Source: Chloroflexota bacterium
GTDB lineage: Bacteria; Chloroflexota; Dehalococcoidia; Dehalococcoidales; RBG-16-60-22
Assembly (NCBI GenBank): GCA_025358235.1
Contig: JANYKH010000266.1
Span: forward strand, 1-8,724
Direction of reading: 5' to 3'
DNA: 8,724 nucleotides
The position numbers were made by a program, and so were the translations under genes. Below the pieces are notes generated by a model. It was not told the DNA's origin. It worked only from the letters and a program-made list of their open reading frames with translations, and did no database searches. Below, piece by piece: positions 1 through 6,541 of the stretch (its first letter is position 1; the number at the start of each line of letters is the position of its first letter).

Positions 1-1
1 G

Positions 2-457
2 CAAACTCCGGAAAAGTCCGCCGTCATCGTTTACGATACCATGTGGAACGGCACCAAACTTATGGCTGACGCTATCGGGGACGGGCTTACCCAGGAAGGA
101 ATCCCCTTTAAGGCCTACCACATGGCTGTCTCAGACCGGAATGATGTTCTGGCGGAAATCTTTAAAACGCGGGCGGTCATTATCGGTTCCCCCACCCTCA
201 ACCAGGGTATTCTACCAACTATCGCCCCCATAATTGAGGATTTGAAAGGACTCCGGTTTAAAAACAAAATGGGCGCCGCCTTCGGCAGTTACGGTTGGAG
301 CGGCGAATCGGTAAAGGTTATTGAAGGCCATCTTGATGCTGCACGAATCACGAGAGTCGGCACCGGTCTGCTCGCTAAATGGCAGCCCTCTGCTGAGGAC
401 CTGATCAAGTGCCGTGAATTCGGCCGGAATATCGGCAGCGCCGTCAAGTCAGGTTAG
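2..457 (+). CDS. Flavodiiron protein (FprA/ROO type), C-terminal flavodoxin domain, 5'-truncated by the window edge
   Basis: The frame is open from base 2, so the visible 151 residues are the C-terminal end of a longer protein. They form one complete flavodoxin-like FMN domain. The phosphate-binding loop is YDTMWNGTKLMA (residues about 11-22 of the visible part). The second FMN loop is GSPTLNQGILP, and a third conserved stretch is FGSYGWSGE. This combination, especially YDTMWN followed by SYGWSGE, is typical of flavodiiron proteins, which use an N-terminal metallo-beta-lactamase-like di-iron domain plus this FMN domain to reduce O2 to water or NO to N2O in the cytoplasm of anaerobes. The di-iron half lies to the left of the window. 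The protein stops directly after the flavodoxin fold, so no fused rubredoxin domain is present and electrons must come from a separate carrier. The gene converges on the DUF4342 gene with 19 bp between stops and no visible terminator. A stand-alone flavodoxin is the alternative, but the frame stays open upstream of the fold. Confidence 0.88.
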   Translation, partial: QTPEKSAVIVYDTMWNGTKLMADAIGDGLTQEGIPFKAYHMAVSDRNDVLAEIFKTRAVIIGSPTLNQGILPTIAPIIEDLKGLRFKNKMGAAFGSYGWSGESVKVIEGHLDAARITRVGTGLLAKWQPSAEDLIKCREFGRNIGSAVKSG

Positions 458-476
458 CCATTTTAAACCATCGCCG

Positions 477-746
477 TTAGGGATATTTGGAAGCCGGAGC
501 AGGTTCTATTTCCACCTCTACCGTGCAGTCTTTTAGCAATCCAGCGATGGCGTCCACTGCGGCCAGAATTGGGGCCTCGATGGCCGCGGCAGGAGAAATG
601 GGGTCTGCGGTCCTCACGGGGATGTCCAGCAGACGTACTTCCTCATTTAGAATGCAGATGTGACGGGTGTCCGGGCGGTGGAGTAACTGACTGACCGTCT
701 CCCTGAGCTTGCTTGACGAGACTTTCATACGTTTCTTTTCTGCCAT
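477..746 (-). CDS. DUF4342-family small protein
   Basis: This is an 89-residue protein of unknown function. Residues about 13-80 match my recollection of the DUF4342 pattern: a short helix (KLRETVSQLLHR), then beta strands around RHICILNEEVRLLDIPV, then the signature APILAAVDAIAGLLKDCTVEVE. In that family the signature reads roughly aPvLaAigaiaaLv..ctieVe. The apolar helix at about residues 55-71 could pack on a partner or touch the membrane surface, but it has no clear membrane-spanning length. The N-terminus is basic (MAEKKRMK). The start is fixed by a strong Shine-Dalgarno just upstream. DUF4342 proteins in some Firmicutes also carry a UBA-like N-terminal domain, which is not evident here. 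It is divergent from the mannosidase gene and convergent with the flavodiiron gene, so it is transcribed alone. No function can be assigned. Confidence 0.75.
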   Translation of the reverse strand: MAEKKRMKVSSSKLRETVSQLLHRPDTRHICILNEEVRLLDIPVRTADPISPAAAIEAPILAAVDAIAGLLKDCTVEVEIEPAPASKYP

Positions 747-749
747 AAA

Positions 750-757
750 TCACCTCT
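750..757 (-). promoter_or_regulatory. Shine-Dalgarno of the DUF4342 gene
   Basis: On the minus strand the sequence AGAGGTGA sits just before TTTATG. It is a near-perfect complement to the 16S rRNA 3' end and fixes the start codon at 746. Confidence 0.7.
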
Positions 758-776
758 TTCTCAGACTAGAGCACCT

Positions 777-787
777 CTAACAGTTAG
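777..787. repeat. 11-bp perfect inverted repeat in the leader of the DUF4342 gene
   Basis: CTAAC-A-GTTAG is a perfect odd palindrome. It lies between the DUF4342 Shine-Dalgarno and an AT-rich patch at 804-811 (TATATAAG on the minus strand) that could hold that gene's -10 box. The position would suit an operator, but the element is short and could occur by chance. The arm does not extend on either side. Confidence 0.2.
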
Positions 788-931
788 GCAATCAGGCTTT
801 CTACTTATATACCGGTGAAATAGGCAGAATACTGAAAATAGCGCCCAATTACACCATGGAAATCCGGTTTCAGATGTTATCGATACTAAAAACAGAATCA
901 ATGCCCATGATTTTCCAAGTATTTAATGGCA

Positions 932-961
932 CTGGCATATCTGGTTCCGGTTTCGTATTAT
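932..961 (+). promoter_or_regulatory. Candidate promoter of the mannosidase gene
   Basis: CTGGCA (932-937, 4 of 6 matches to the -35 consensus) and TATTAT (956-961, 5 of 6 matches to the -10 consensus) are separated by 18 bp. Transcription would start near 968, leaving about 18 nt before the ATG, just enough to contain the ribosome binding site at 975-980. The rest of the 239-bp divergent spacer (747-985) shows no gene or structured RNA that I can support. Confidence 0.3.
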
Positions 962-974
962 TAAAATACAGACC

Positions 975-980
975 GGAGGA
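975..980 (+). promoter_or_regulatory. Shine-Dalgarno of the mannosidase gene
   Basis: GGAGGA lies 5 nt before the ATG at 986. It supports that start over the overlapping out-of-frame ATG at 981, which is too close to the site. Confidence 0.65.
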
Positions 981-985
981 ATGTT

Positions 986-3734
986 ATGCCGGTTCCTTTA
1001 ACCATCCATGTTATAAGCCACACTCATTGGGACCGGGAGTGGTACCTCACTCTGTCCGGTTTCCGACCTAAACTGGTCAAAGCCATCGATCTTCTGCTGA
1101 AAATCCTACATGAAGAACCTGACTATGTTTTCCATTTAGATGCACAAATGGTCCTTCTTGAAGATTATCTCGATGTCCGACCGGAAAATTCCGAACTAAT
1201 AAAACAGTATATCAGTCGGGGCCGGTTGATAATCGGGCCGTGGTATGTCATGCCGGACCAGTTTCTGCCATCGCCGGAATCTTTATACCGCAACCTCAAA
1301 TTGGGTTTGGTCGCCGGCAGCGAGTACGGCCTCGTGATGAAAGTTGGTTATTTACCTGACCCCTTCGGACAGACCGCTCAGATGTGGCAGCTGCTTCATC
1401 TGTTTGACATAAAGTACGCTGTTTTCCGGCGGGGTATGCCGTTATTACCGGACCAGATTCGCAGTGAATATCGCCTGGTCTCTCCGGATGGGTCATCTGT
1501 TCTGGGCCACTACTTGCACCACTCCTATACTAACGCCCGTGCCTTCGGTTTTTTGCACCCATTATCATCCACTCTCAATCGGCTGTTCATGCCCTTTATC
1601 AATACCGGAAACACTACCGGCGGGCGCGTTGACGGATGGCGGGATCGTGCGTATTACTTTCTGTCTGCCTTGTGGGTATTTTGGCTAACTCATACTCTCG
1701 TTACTATCGAGGACGCCGTGGCGCGGCCGGGTATTGTTCAAAAGGAAACCGCTTCTCTGAAAAAGTTCGCGGGTAGCCCCAACCTTCTCTTTATGCACGG
1801 CGGTGATCACCGTCCGCCTACGCGGGATACCGGCAAGGCCATAGCTCAGGCCAACCTGCGTCAGAACGAATTCCGGTTAGTTCACAGCACCCTTGAAAAG
1901 TATTTTGAGGCGCTGGGAGACCCTGATCAATACCCCGTCTTGACCGGTGAACAGCGCCACGGATATTATGACCCCGTTTTGCCGGCCGTTCTTTCCACCA
2001 GAATGTATCTGAAAATGGAAAACCACCGGGTTGAGAACCTGGCTGAAAAATGGGCTTACCCATGGGCCGGGCTAGCCAAACTTATTTCAGGCAAGGAACA
2101 ACCTTCAGAAGAACTGCAGAAAGTCACCCGTTTATTAATTCAAAATCACGCCCATGACTCGATTTGCGGCACCGGCGTGGACAAACTGCATCTTGAGATG
2201 ATGGACCGCTTCCGGCAGGCCGGTTCGCTGTTTGAGGGCGCTGCTTTTGACAGCCTGGAGTCCATTTCCAAGCAGGTTGATACTTCATCGGTCAAGCCTG
2301 GTGAAACCGGGCTGTTATTGTTCAACCCCTCCCCTTTTGAAAGAACGGAAATAGTCCCTTTTAAAACCATCTGCGAACTTGGTTCCCGGTGTGTGGTGGA
2401 TGCCTCTCAGAGTGAAGTCCCCGCCCAGGTTGACCGTAACGGCGTCCTGTTTCAAGCACGGGTGCCATCATTCGGCCACCGACTTTTCCGCGTGATTTCC
2501 GGTAAACCAACTTCTCCCCCTAAGACAGTTACGAAATCTGAAAACATGCTTGAAAACGAACATCTCTTCGTTGAAGTGGCCGGGAACGGCAGTATATATG
2601 TGACTTCAAAGGTTGACGGTCGTCGCGCCGGCCCCCTTAACTGGCTCGAGGATGTTGGGGATGCCGGGGATACTTACAACTACTGTCCGCCGGAAAACGA
2701 TACCGTAATCAATTCACTTGACTCTAAAGCGGAGATAATTCCTTTGACTGCCGGTCCGCTTGAAGCCGGTATTCATGTAAAATACAGTTTGAAAGTCCCG
2801 CTTGCCCTAAACGCCAGAGCCCGGAAGCGCTCGGCAAAAGCTACACTCATTCCGGTTGAAACTACCATAACTCTGCAAGCCGGCTCGCCTACAGTACGCA
2901 TCCATACCGTGATTGAAAATACCGCCTCTGACCACCGCCTGAGAGTCATGTTCTCTTCAAATATCCGGACGGACGAATGCTCTGCTGATGCATCCTGGCA
3001 GGTGCTTAACAGACCTATAAGGTTTGAAGATCTCTCGGCTGCCGAATTAAAGAGGGCCGTAGATATGGGTATCGGCGCGTCACCGGGATCTGAAAGTGAG
3101 GTATCCACCCGTCCCCACCGCCGCTTTGTTGACCTCTTTGACGGTAAATTCGGTCTGGCGGTAATCAGTTCCGGACTTCCGGAATATGAGGTCATGGATG
3201 ATTCCGCCCGGACCATGGCCTTGACATTGCTTCGCTGCGTCGGGTGGCTGTCTCGTACCACCCCTTTCTACCCGCCGCGGCATGGCAGGCCCACCCATAC
3301 CCGTCCCAGGGGCTCAGTGCTACGGCCGCTATGAGTTCGACTACGCTGTCATGCCGCATCAGGGCAATTGGCAGGAGGCAGGCGTCCACCGCGCTGCGGA
3401 ACGATTTGACGTGCCTTTACGTGCCTTGATGGTGGATGGTCATCCCGGCAGCCTGGCACCGGAGAAAAGCTTTATGTCACTTGAACCCGCCTGTCTGGAG
3501 TTAAGCGGCATTGAATTGGCTGAAAACGGTCGACTGATTGTCAGAATCTGCAATCAGTCAGGAGAGACGATCGAAGGTAAGCTCAAATTTGGGTTCAATA
3601 TCAAGTCCGCTGAATTAGTGAACTTCACCGGTCGGTGGCTGGAGAAGCTTGACATAACGGAGAGTTTAACTAATATCTCTTTAAAAGCCCATCAGGTTGT
3701 TATGCTCAGCATGGAAGTGAAATTATTAGTTTAA
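986..3734 (+). CDS. GH38 alpha-mannosidase, interrupted by a +1 frameshift near 3261-3264
   Basis: This is a glycoside hydrolase family 38 retaining, metal-dependent alpha-mannosidase. The first reading frame runs 986-3334; the true C-terminus continues in the next frame from about 3264 to 3734. Removing one C gives a 915-residue product, a normal length for bacterial GH38. The catalytic domain is complete. HTHWDREW at residues 12-19 has metal ligands His14 and Asp16. GYLPDPFG at 121-128 has Asp125 as nucleophile and metal ligand. HAHDSICGTG at 388-397 has His390 as the last metal ligand. RLIIGPWYVMPDQF (80-93) and LLFMHGGDHRPP (267-278) are further family blocks. The beta-sandwich C-terminal region follows, with GWLSR, then after the shift STRRGMAGPP and PGAQC. 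No signal peptide is seen, so it is cytoplasmic. Residues about 190-250 hold an unusual hydrophobic insertion. Substrate could be mannosyl-glycerate (MngB-like) or another alpha-mannoside; the sequence alone does not decide. The catalytic half could fold, but loss of about 155 C-terminal residues probably destabilises it unless the shift is a sequencing error. Confidence 0.88.
3257..3264 (+). other. Frameshift site in the GH38 gene
   Basis: The old frame reads GWLSR up to 3256 and then leaves the family consensus (TTPFYPPRHG). The other forward frame picks the family sequence up from 3264 as LSTRRGMAGPPIPVPGAQC. Seven bases (ACCACCC) separate the two conserved parts, where six would restore the frame. 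One extra C in the run CCCC at 3261-3264 explains everything and would give SRTTLSTRRG. The run and the neighbouring TTT are typical places for indel errors. The abandoned frame continues to a stop at 3334. Confidence 0.85.
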
Positions 3735-3778
3735 TCTTTTAGACCATCGACGGAAATAACTTGCTAACCTCGTACACG

Positions 3779-3807
3779 TGGATTTTACTGTGCGGGTGTG
3801 GTAATAT
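3779..3807 (+). promoter_or_regulatory. Extended -10 promoter of the 45-residue gene
   Basis: TAATAT at 3802-3807 is preceded by TGG, giving an extended -10 element (TGnTAATAT). A poor -35 match, TGGATT (3779-3784), lies at 17-bp spacing. Transcription would start near 3814 and leave a leader of about 23 nt before ATG 3837. This is the best promoter-like sequence in the left half of the window. Confidence 0.45.
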
Positions 3808-3836
3808 ATCTTAAATCTTCAAATAAAGGTATGAAC

Positions 3837-3974
3837 ATGGCTGAGAAAAAAGACAAGACTAAATTAGGCGATCTAAAAGAATTTATCGCCTCCGTTAATA
3901 AGAAAGGCGATATCCGGAACGGTCGCCGCGTCCGCTTCGATTTCGTCAAAAAGAAGCGCAAAGTTCACGCTTAG
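3837..3974 (+). CDS. 45-residue highly basic protein of unknown function
   Basis: A short open frame encodes 45 residues beginning MAEKKDKTKLGDLKEF and ending FVKKKRKVHA. It has 16 Lys/Arg against 6 Asp/Glu, so it is strongly cationic. A predicted amphipathic helix (LGDLKEFIASVNKKG) is followed by a likely beta-type stretch (RRVRFDFVKKKRK). An ATG at 3831 is also in frame and would add Met-Asn, but AAAGGT at 3825-3830 fits as a Shine-Dalgarno only for 3837. The gene has its own candidate promoter and sits alone. It ends tail to tail with the radical SAM gene: TTAG at 3971-3974 contains both stop codons. The charge suggests nucleic-acid or ribosome contact, but I recognise no family. The coding potential rests on the promoter, ribosome site and sensible composition, so it is a probable rather than certain gene. 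Confidence 0.6.
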   Translation: MAEKKDKTKLGDLKEFIASVNKKGDIRNGRRVRFDFVKKKRKVHA

Positions 3975-4972
3975 GGCTCGAAGGGATGTGCGGGCCGGTT
4001 AAAGTCCGGCAAGTAGTTTTCCGCCGCATCCATTTCCTGTATCCAGCCGTTCACCAGGCCCAGTTTATCCATCAAACGGGTAACTTCGGCATATTCCCCA
4101 AAACGTATCTTACGTTGTAACAAGGGGAATTCCTGTGCCCGGTGGCATGGGAAATACTGGGACATCACGCTTACGCTTACAGTCCGCGAAACCTCTTTCG
4201 CCAGCCAATGCAGTGAGTCCTCGCTGCCGGCTATTTCATTCGGCAGGATCAGGTGCCGCACAATCACGCCCCTGGTCGCGATGTCATTTTCATCTGTTAC
4301 CAGATCGCCGGTTTGGCGGTACATTTCCTTAATCGCCGCCCGCGCGCTTTCCACGTAATTGGAAACACCGGAGTAGGTTTTGCCATCTTCGTCGGATGCG
4401 TATCTCAGGTCCGGGAGATAAATATCGATTATCCCGTCCAGCGCCCCGATGCAGGCGATTGAATCATACCCGCTGGAATTGTAGACGAGTGGAAGCCGCA
4501 GTCCCATAGGCACGGCTTCTATCAGCGCTCGCATAACTTGCGGCACGAAATGGGACGGCGAAACAAAATTGATGTTGTGCACCCCGAACTCGTTTTGCAG
4601 GTAAATCATTTTCTCGGCCAGCGCCCGGCAGGTTACCTGATTTTTTGATTGTTCTTCGTGGGACTGGCTTATCTGAAAATTCTGGCAGTAGACGCACCGC
4701 ATGTTGCAGTTGCCGAAGAAAATAGTCCCCGATCCCCGCGTCCCCGATATTACTGGCTCTTCACCCCGGTGGGCGCAAACAGAAGCGACTATCGGCAGCG
4801 CCCCGGAATGGCAGAATCCGGTTTCTCCGCTTGTTCGGTCGATTTTGCAGTCGTTGGGGCAGAGATCGCAGTTTGACAGGCGCGCCTCAAGTTCGGTAGC
4901 GCGTTTCTGGAGTTCACCTGATTTGAAGAGCCGTACGTAGCCCGGCTCGCCAGCTTCGTATTTGTGTTCCAT
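3971..4972 (-). CDS. PflX-like radical SAM protein (COG1313)
   Basis: This 333-residue cytoplasmic Fe-S protein belongs to the radical SAM superfamily. The 4Fe-4S/SAM motif is CNMRCVYC (Cys89, Cys93, Cys96), preceded by GTRGSGTIFFGN. Upstream lies a cysteine-rich segment, CDLCPNDC (Cys35, 38, 42), then GETGFC (Cys54) and Cys66, which is the hallmark of the PflX group and may bind a second cluster or metal. The family is annotated as related to pyruvate formate-lyase activating enzyme, but a true glycyl-radical partner is usually not known, and none is visible here. The motif HRGEEPVISGTRGSGTIFF is highly typical of the group, and the length is normal. It is the last gene of the minus-strand cluster, 7 bp after the CoA-transferase stop. 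No Shine-Dalgarno is seen; a perfect TATAAT lies 6 nt before the ATG. The 3' end overlaps the small basic-protein gene by 4 bp. Confidence 0.88.
   Translation of the reverse strand: MEHKYEAGEPGYVRLFKSGELQKRATELEARLSNCDLCPNDCKIDRTSGETGFCHSGALPIVASVCAHRGEEPVISGTRGSGTIFFGNCNMRCVYCQNFQISQSHEEQSKNQVTCRALAEKMIYLQNEFGVHNINFVSPSHFVPQVMRALIEAVPMGLRLPLVYNSSGYDSIACIGALDGIIDIYLPDLRYASDEDGKTYSGVSNYVESARAAIKEMYRQTGDLVTDENDIATRGVIVRHLILPNEIAGSEDSLHWLAKEVSRTVSVSVMSQYFPCHRAQEFPLLQRKIRFGEYAEVTRLMDKLGLVNGWIQEMDAAENYLPDFNRPAHPFEP
3994..4020 (+). terminator. Weak hairpin possibly terminating the 45-residue gene
   Basis: GCCGG (3994-3998) and CCGGC (4006-4010) can pair around a 7-nt loop, followed after a few bases by TTTT at 4017-4020. 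It lies 20 nt beyond the small gene's stop on its strand, inside the 3' end of the convergent radical SAM gene. The 5-bp stem and interrupted T-run make it a marginal rho-independent terminator. Confidence 0.22.
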
Positions 4973-4978
4973 CTGTGG

Positions 4979-4989
4979 ATTATATTATA
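4979..4989 (-). promoter_or_regulatory. Candidate -10 element(s) for the radical SAM gene
   Basis: On the minus strand TATAATATAAT contains two overlapping perfect TATAAT hexamers. The downstream copy (4984-4979) ends 6 nt before the ATG at 4972, so a start at that promoter would give a leaderless mRNA. No good -35 is present at 16-18 bp. The motif overlaps the stop of the CoA-transferase (codons ATA ATA TAA), so it may be a codon accident. Confidence 0.25.
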
Positions 4990-6119
4990 CCCTTTTTACT
5001 CAGGTTATCGATCTCAGCCTCGTTTAAACCCATTTCTCCGTAGAATTTGAAATTGTCTTCGGCTCGATTATGGATTTCCAGAGGTGCCGTGTAATCCCCT
5101 GTTAACGGGGAACCCGGGACCCGGTAAACCTTGTCGCCGATGGCTAAGTCCCTGAAAAACCCCCTGGATGCGAGTTGCTGATTTTCCAGTACCTCTGCCG
5201 GGGAATTCACCGGCGCCCATGCGAGCCGTATCAATTGCCCCATTTCTACTAACTCGCTAACATGGTGGGTCATTGTCCACCGTTCTACCACAGTTTTAAT
5301 ATGTTCCGCGTTGGCCAGTCTTACCGCGGCGTCCCCCCACTTCCCCTCCCCCAGGTCCCCCGCCATGTTCTCCGCCACCAGCAGTTCAACCAGAGTTTCC
5401 CAATTCTGGAAGAGCGTAATAAGAATGTAGCCGTCCCGGCATTTCAGTACCTCAAAAGCATGGTTCCAGCTTGAACCGCCCTGACGTTGAGATATCACCG
5501 CTTGATTGAAGTATCGCACCATCACCTGGTCGAGAGTACCAGCCGCGCATTCCATGGCGGCAATATCGATGTGTTGCCCTTTACTGGTTTGACGCTGGTG
5601 TAATACAGCCAGCATGATGGATACCACCGCGAATAACCCGGCTGTTTTATACGCCTGGTTGCCCGCCATTTCCAGCGGCGGTTGTCCCGGTTCCCCGTTT
5701 ACAAAGACCTGCCCGCTTAGAGATGAAGAAACCAGATTTGATGACTTATAATCCCGGTAAGGCCCTGTCTGCCCGAAGTCCGTTATCGAGGCCATGATCA
5801 GCCCGGGATTTATTGCCGAAAGAGTTTCGTAACCCAGTCCGATCGATGCCAAATACCCTGGCGTCAAACTCTCAACCAGGATATCAGATTTTAACGCCAG
5901 TCGTTCGAACAGTTCCGCACCTTCCGGCCGCGTAATATCGAGTGTGATGCGTGACTTACCGGTGAGATTGTAAATAGCGGTTGGGTCGGCAGGAGGTTGT
6001 TCGCCCAGTGGATCTATCTTGATAACTTTCGCGCCCATTCCGGCCAGTAACTGAGTGCAAAACCCGCCCTTCTCATCCGTGAGGTCCAGGATGGTCCGGC
6101 CGAACAGCGCATTTTGCAT
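4980..6119 (-). CDS. Family III (CaiB/BaiF-type) CoA-transferase, catalytic Asp apparently absent
   Basis: This 379-residue protein belongs to the family III CoA-transferases (COG1804), which move CoA between organic acids. The N-terminal Rossmann-like part starts LFGRTILDLTDEKGGFCTQLLAGMGAKVIKID in two blocks (residues about 5-36). It is followed by LTGKSRITLDI (52-62), LVESLTPG (81-88), FGQTGPYRDYKSS (115-127) and KGQHIDIAAMECA (180-192), all typical. The C-terminus contains the usual domain-closing segment ending LSKKGII. Length is normal for the family. In CaiB the acyl-carrying aspartate (Asp169) sits in ADYFSGL just before the helix GLTATTAAL; the matching segment here is AYKTAGL (156-162), with Tyr157 at the Asp position. 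The protein may therefore be a CoA-binding non-transferase, an isomerase or racemase-like enzyme, or use another residue. It lies 6 bp after the membrane protein gene and 7 bp before the radical SAM gene. There is no clear Shine-Dalgarno, so translational coupling to the upstream stop is likely. Confidence 0.87.
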   Translation of the reverse strand: MQNALFGRTILDLTDEKGGFCTQLLAGMGAKVIKIDPLGEQPPADPTAIYNLTGKSRITLDITRPEGAELFERLALKSDILVESLTPGYLASIGLGYETLSAINPGLIMASITDFGQTGPYRDYKSSNLVSSSLSGQVFVNGEPGQPPLEMAGNQAYKTAGLFAVVSIMLAVLHQRQTSKGQHIDIAAMECAAGTLDQVMVRYFNQAVISQRQGGSSWNHAFEVLKCRDGYILITLFQNWETLVELLVAENMAGDLGEGKWGDAAVRLANAEHIKTVVERWTMTHHVSELVEMGQLIRLAWAPVNSPAEVLENQQLASRGFFRDLAIGDKVYRVPGSPLTGDYTAPLEIHNRAEDNFKFYGEMGLNEAEIDNLSKKGII

Positions 6120-6125
6120 ACCCCG

Positions 6126-6521
6126 TTAAAGAGCCGTGGGCATGGCGTTTTCCGTTCCTGTATCCTGTGCCAGTTCGGCTAAAACCGGCAGCACAAACAG
6201 CGGCCTGGACATGCTTATCAGAATAACCCCGGCTATGCCCGTCGGAAAGGCGGCGGCCGCGCCGGCTATTGCGCCTGCTAATGCCCAGCCCCAGTGCTTT
6301 TTCATTACCGCCAAAATTCCGCCGATGATCGCAAAAATCCCTAAGAGCGCGTTTATCGTGCTCCAGATTATCGTTACCACAATTACGTCGCCCATATAAC
6401 CCAGGCCGTCAATTCCGTACGAGTACCCGCCATCCAGACTGAACATCAGAAAAACCCAGAATAAACTGAGTATGCCGAGTATTCCTGAGATAATTGTCAG
6501 CACCCCGCCGGTCCGGTTCAT
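6126..6521 (-). CDS. Small integral membrane protein of unknown function
   Basis: This is a 131-residue protein with three or four membrane segments: about residues 6-28 (GVLTIISGILGILSLFWVFL), 45-73 (IVVTIIWSTINALLGIFAII and onward) and 77-113, which may be two shorter helices around the Ala/Gly-rich AGAIAGAAAAFPTGIAG. The loop at 29-44 is rich in Gly and Tyr (DGGYSYGIDGLGYMG). The C-terminal tail is short and polar. The frame is open further upstream to 6605, but that would overlap the DUF3786 gene by 64 bp. The Met at 6521 has a good Shine-Dalgarno, so I use it. The GG-rich first helix resembles small DUF4064-like membrane proteins, but I cannot assign a family. It lies 20 bp after the DUF3786 gene and 6 bp before the CoA-transferase gene, so it is clearly inside the operon. 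Confidence 0.75.
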   Translation of the reverse strand: MNRTGGVLTIISGILGILSLFWVFLMFSLDGGYSYGIDGLGYMGDVIVVTIIWSTINALLGIFAIIGGILAVMKKHWGWALAGAIAGAAAAFPTGIAGVILISMSRPLFVLPVLAELAQDTGTENAMPTAL

Positions 6522-6526
6522 CTTTT

Positions 6527-6533
6527 TCCTCCG
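6527..6533 (-). promoter_or_regulatory. Shine-Dalgarno deciding the start of the membrane protein gene
   Basis: CGGAGGA on the minus strand lies 5 nt before the ATG at 6521. It rules in favour of this start over the longer open frame beginning at 6605, which has no such site. Confidence 0.65.
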
Positions 6534-6541
6534 AATTGAAA

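Noticed and set aside
856..1071. 71-codon plus-strand frame starting in the intergenic region and running into the mannosidase gene
   Set aside because: It has no ribosome site, its product shows no recognisable pattern, and its second half overlaps the well-supported N-terminus of the GH38 protein in another frame.
2773..3261. 162-codon minus-strand frame opposite the mannosidase gene
   Set aside because: It is antisense to conserved GH38 coding sequence, has Ser/Arg-rich low-information composition and no ribosome site. It is a shadow frame.
3948..3968. KKKRKV in the 45-residue protein resembles the SV40 nuclear localisation signal
   Set aside because: The setting is bacterial, and short Lys/Arg runs are common in small basic proteins; there is no reason to infer eukaryotic targeting.
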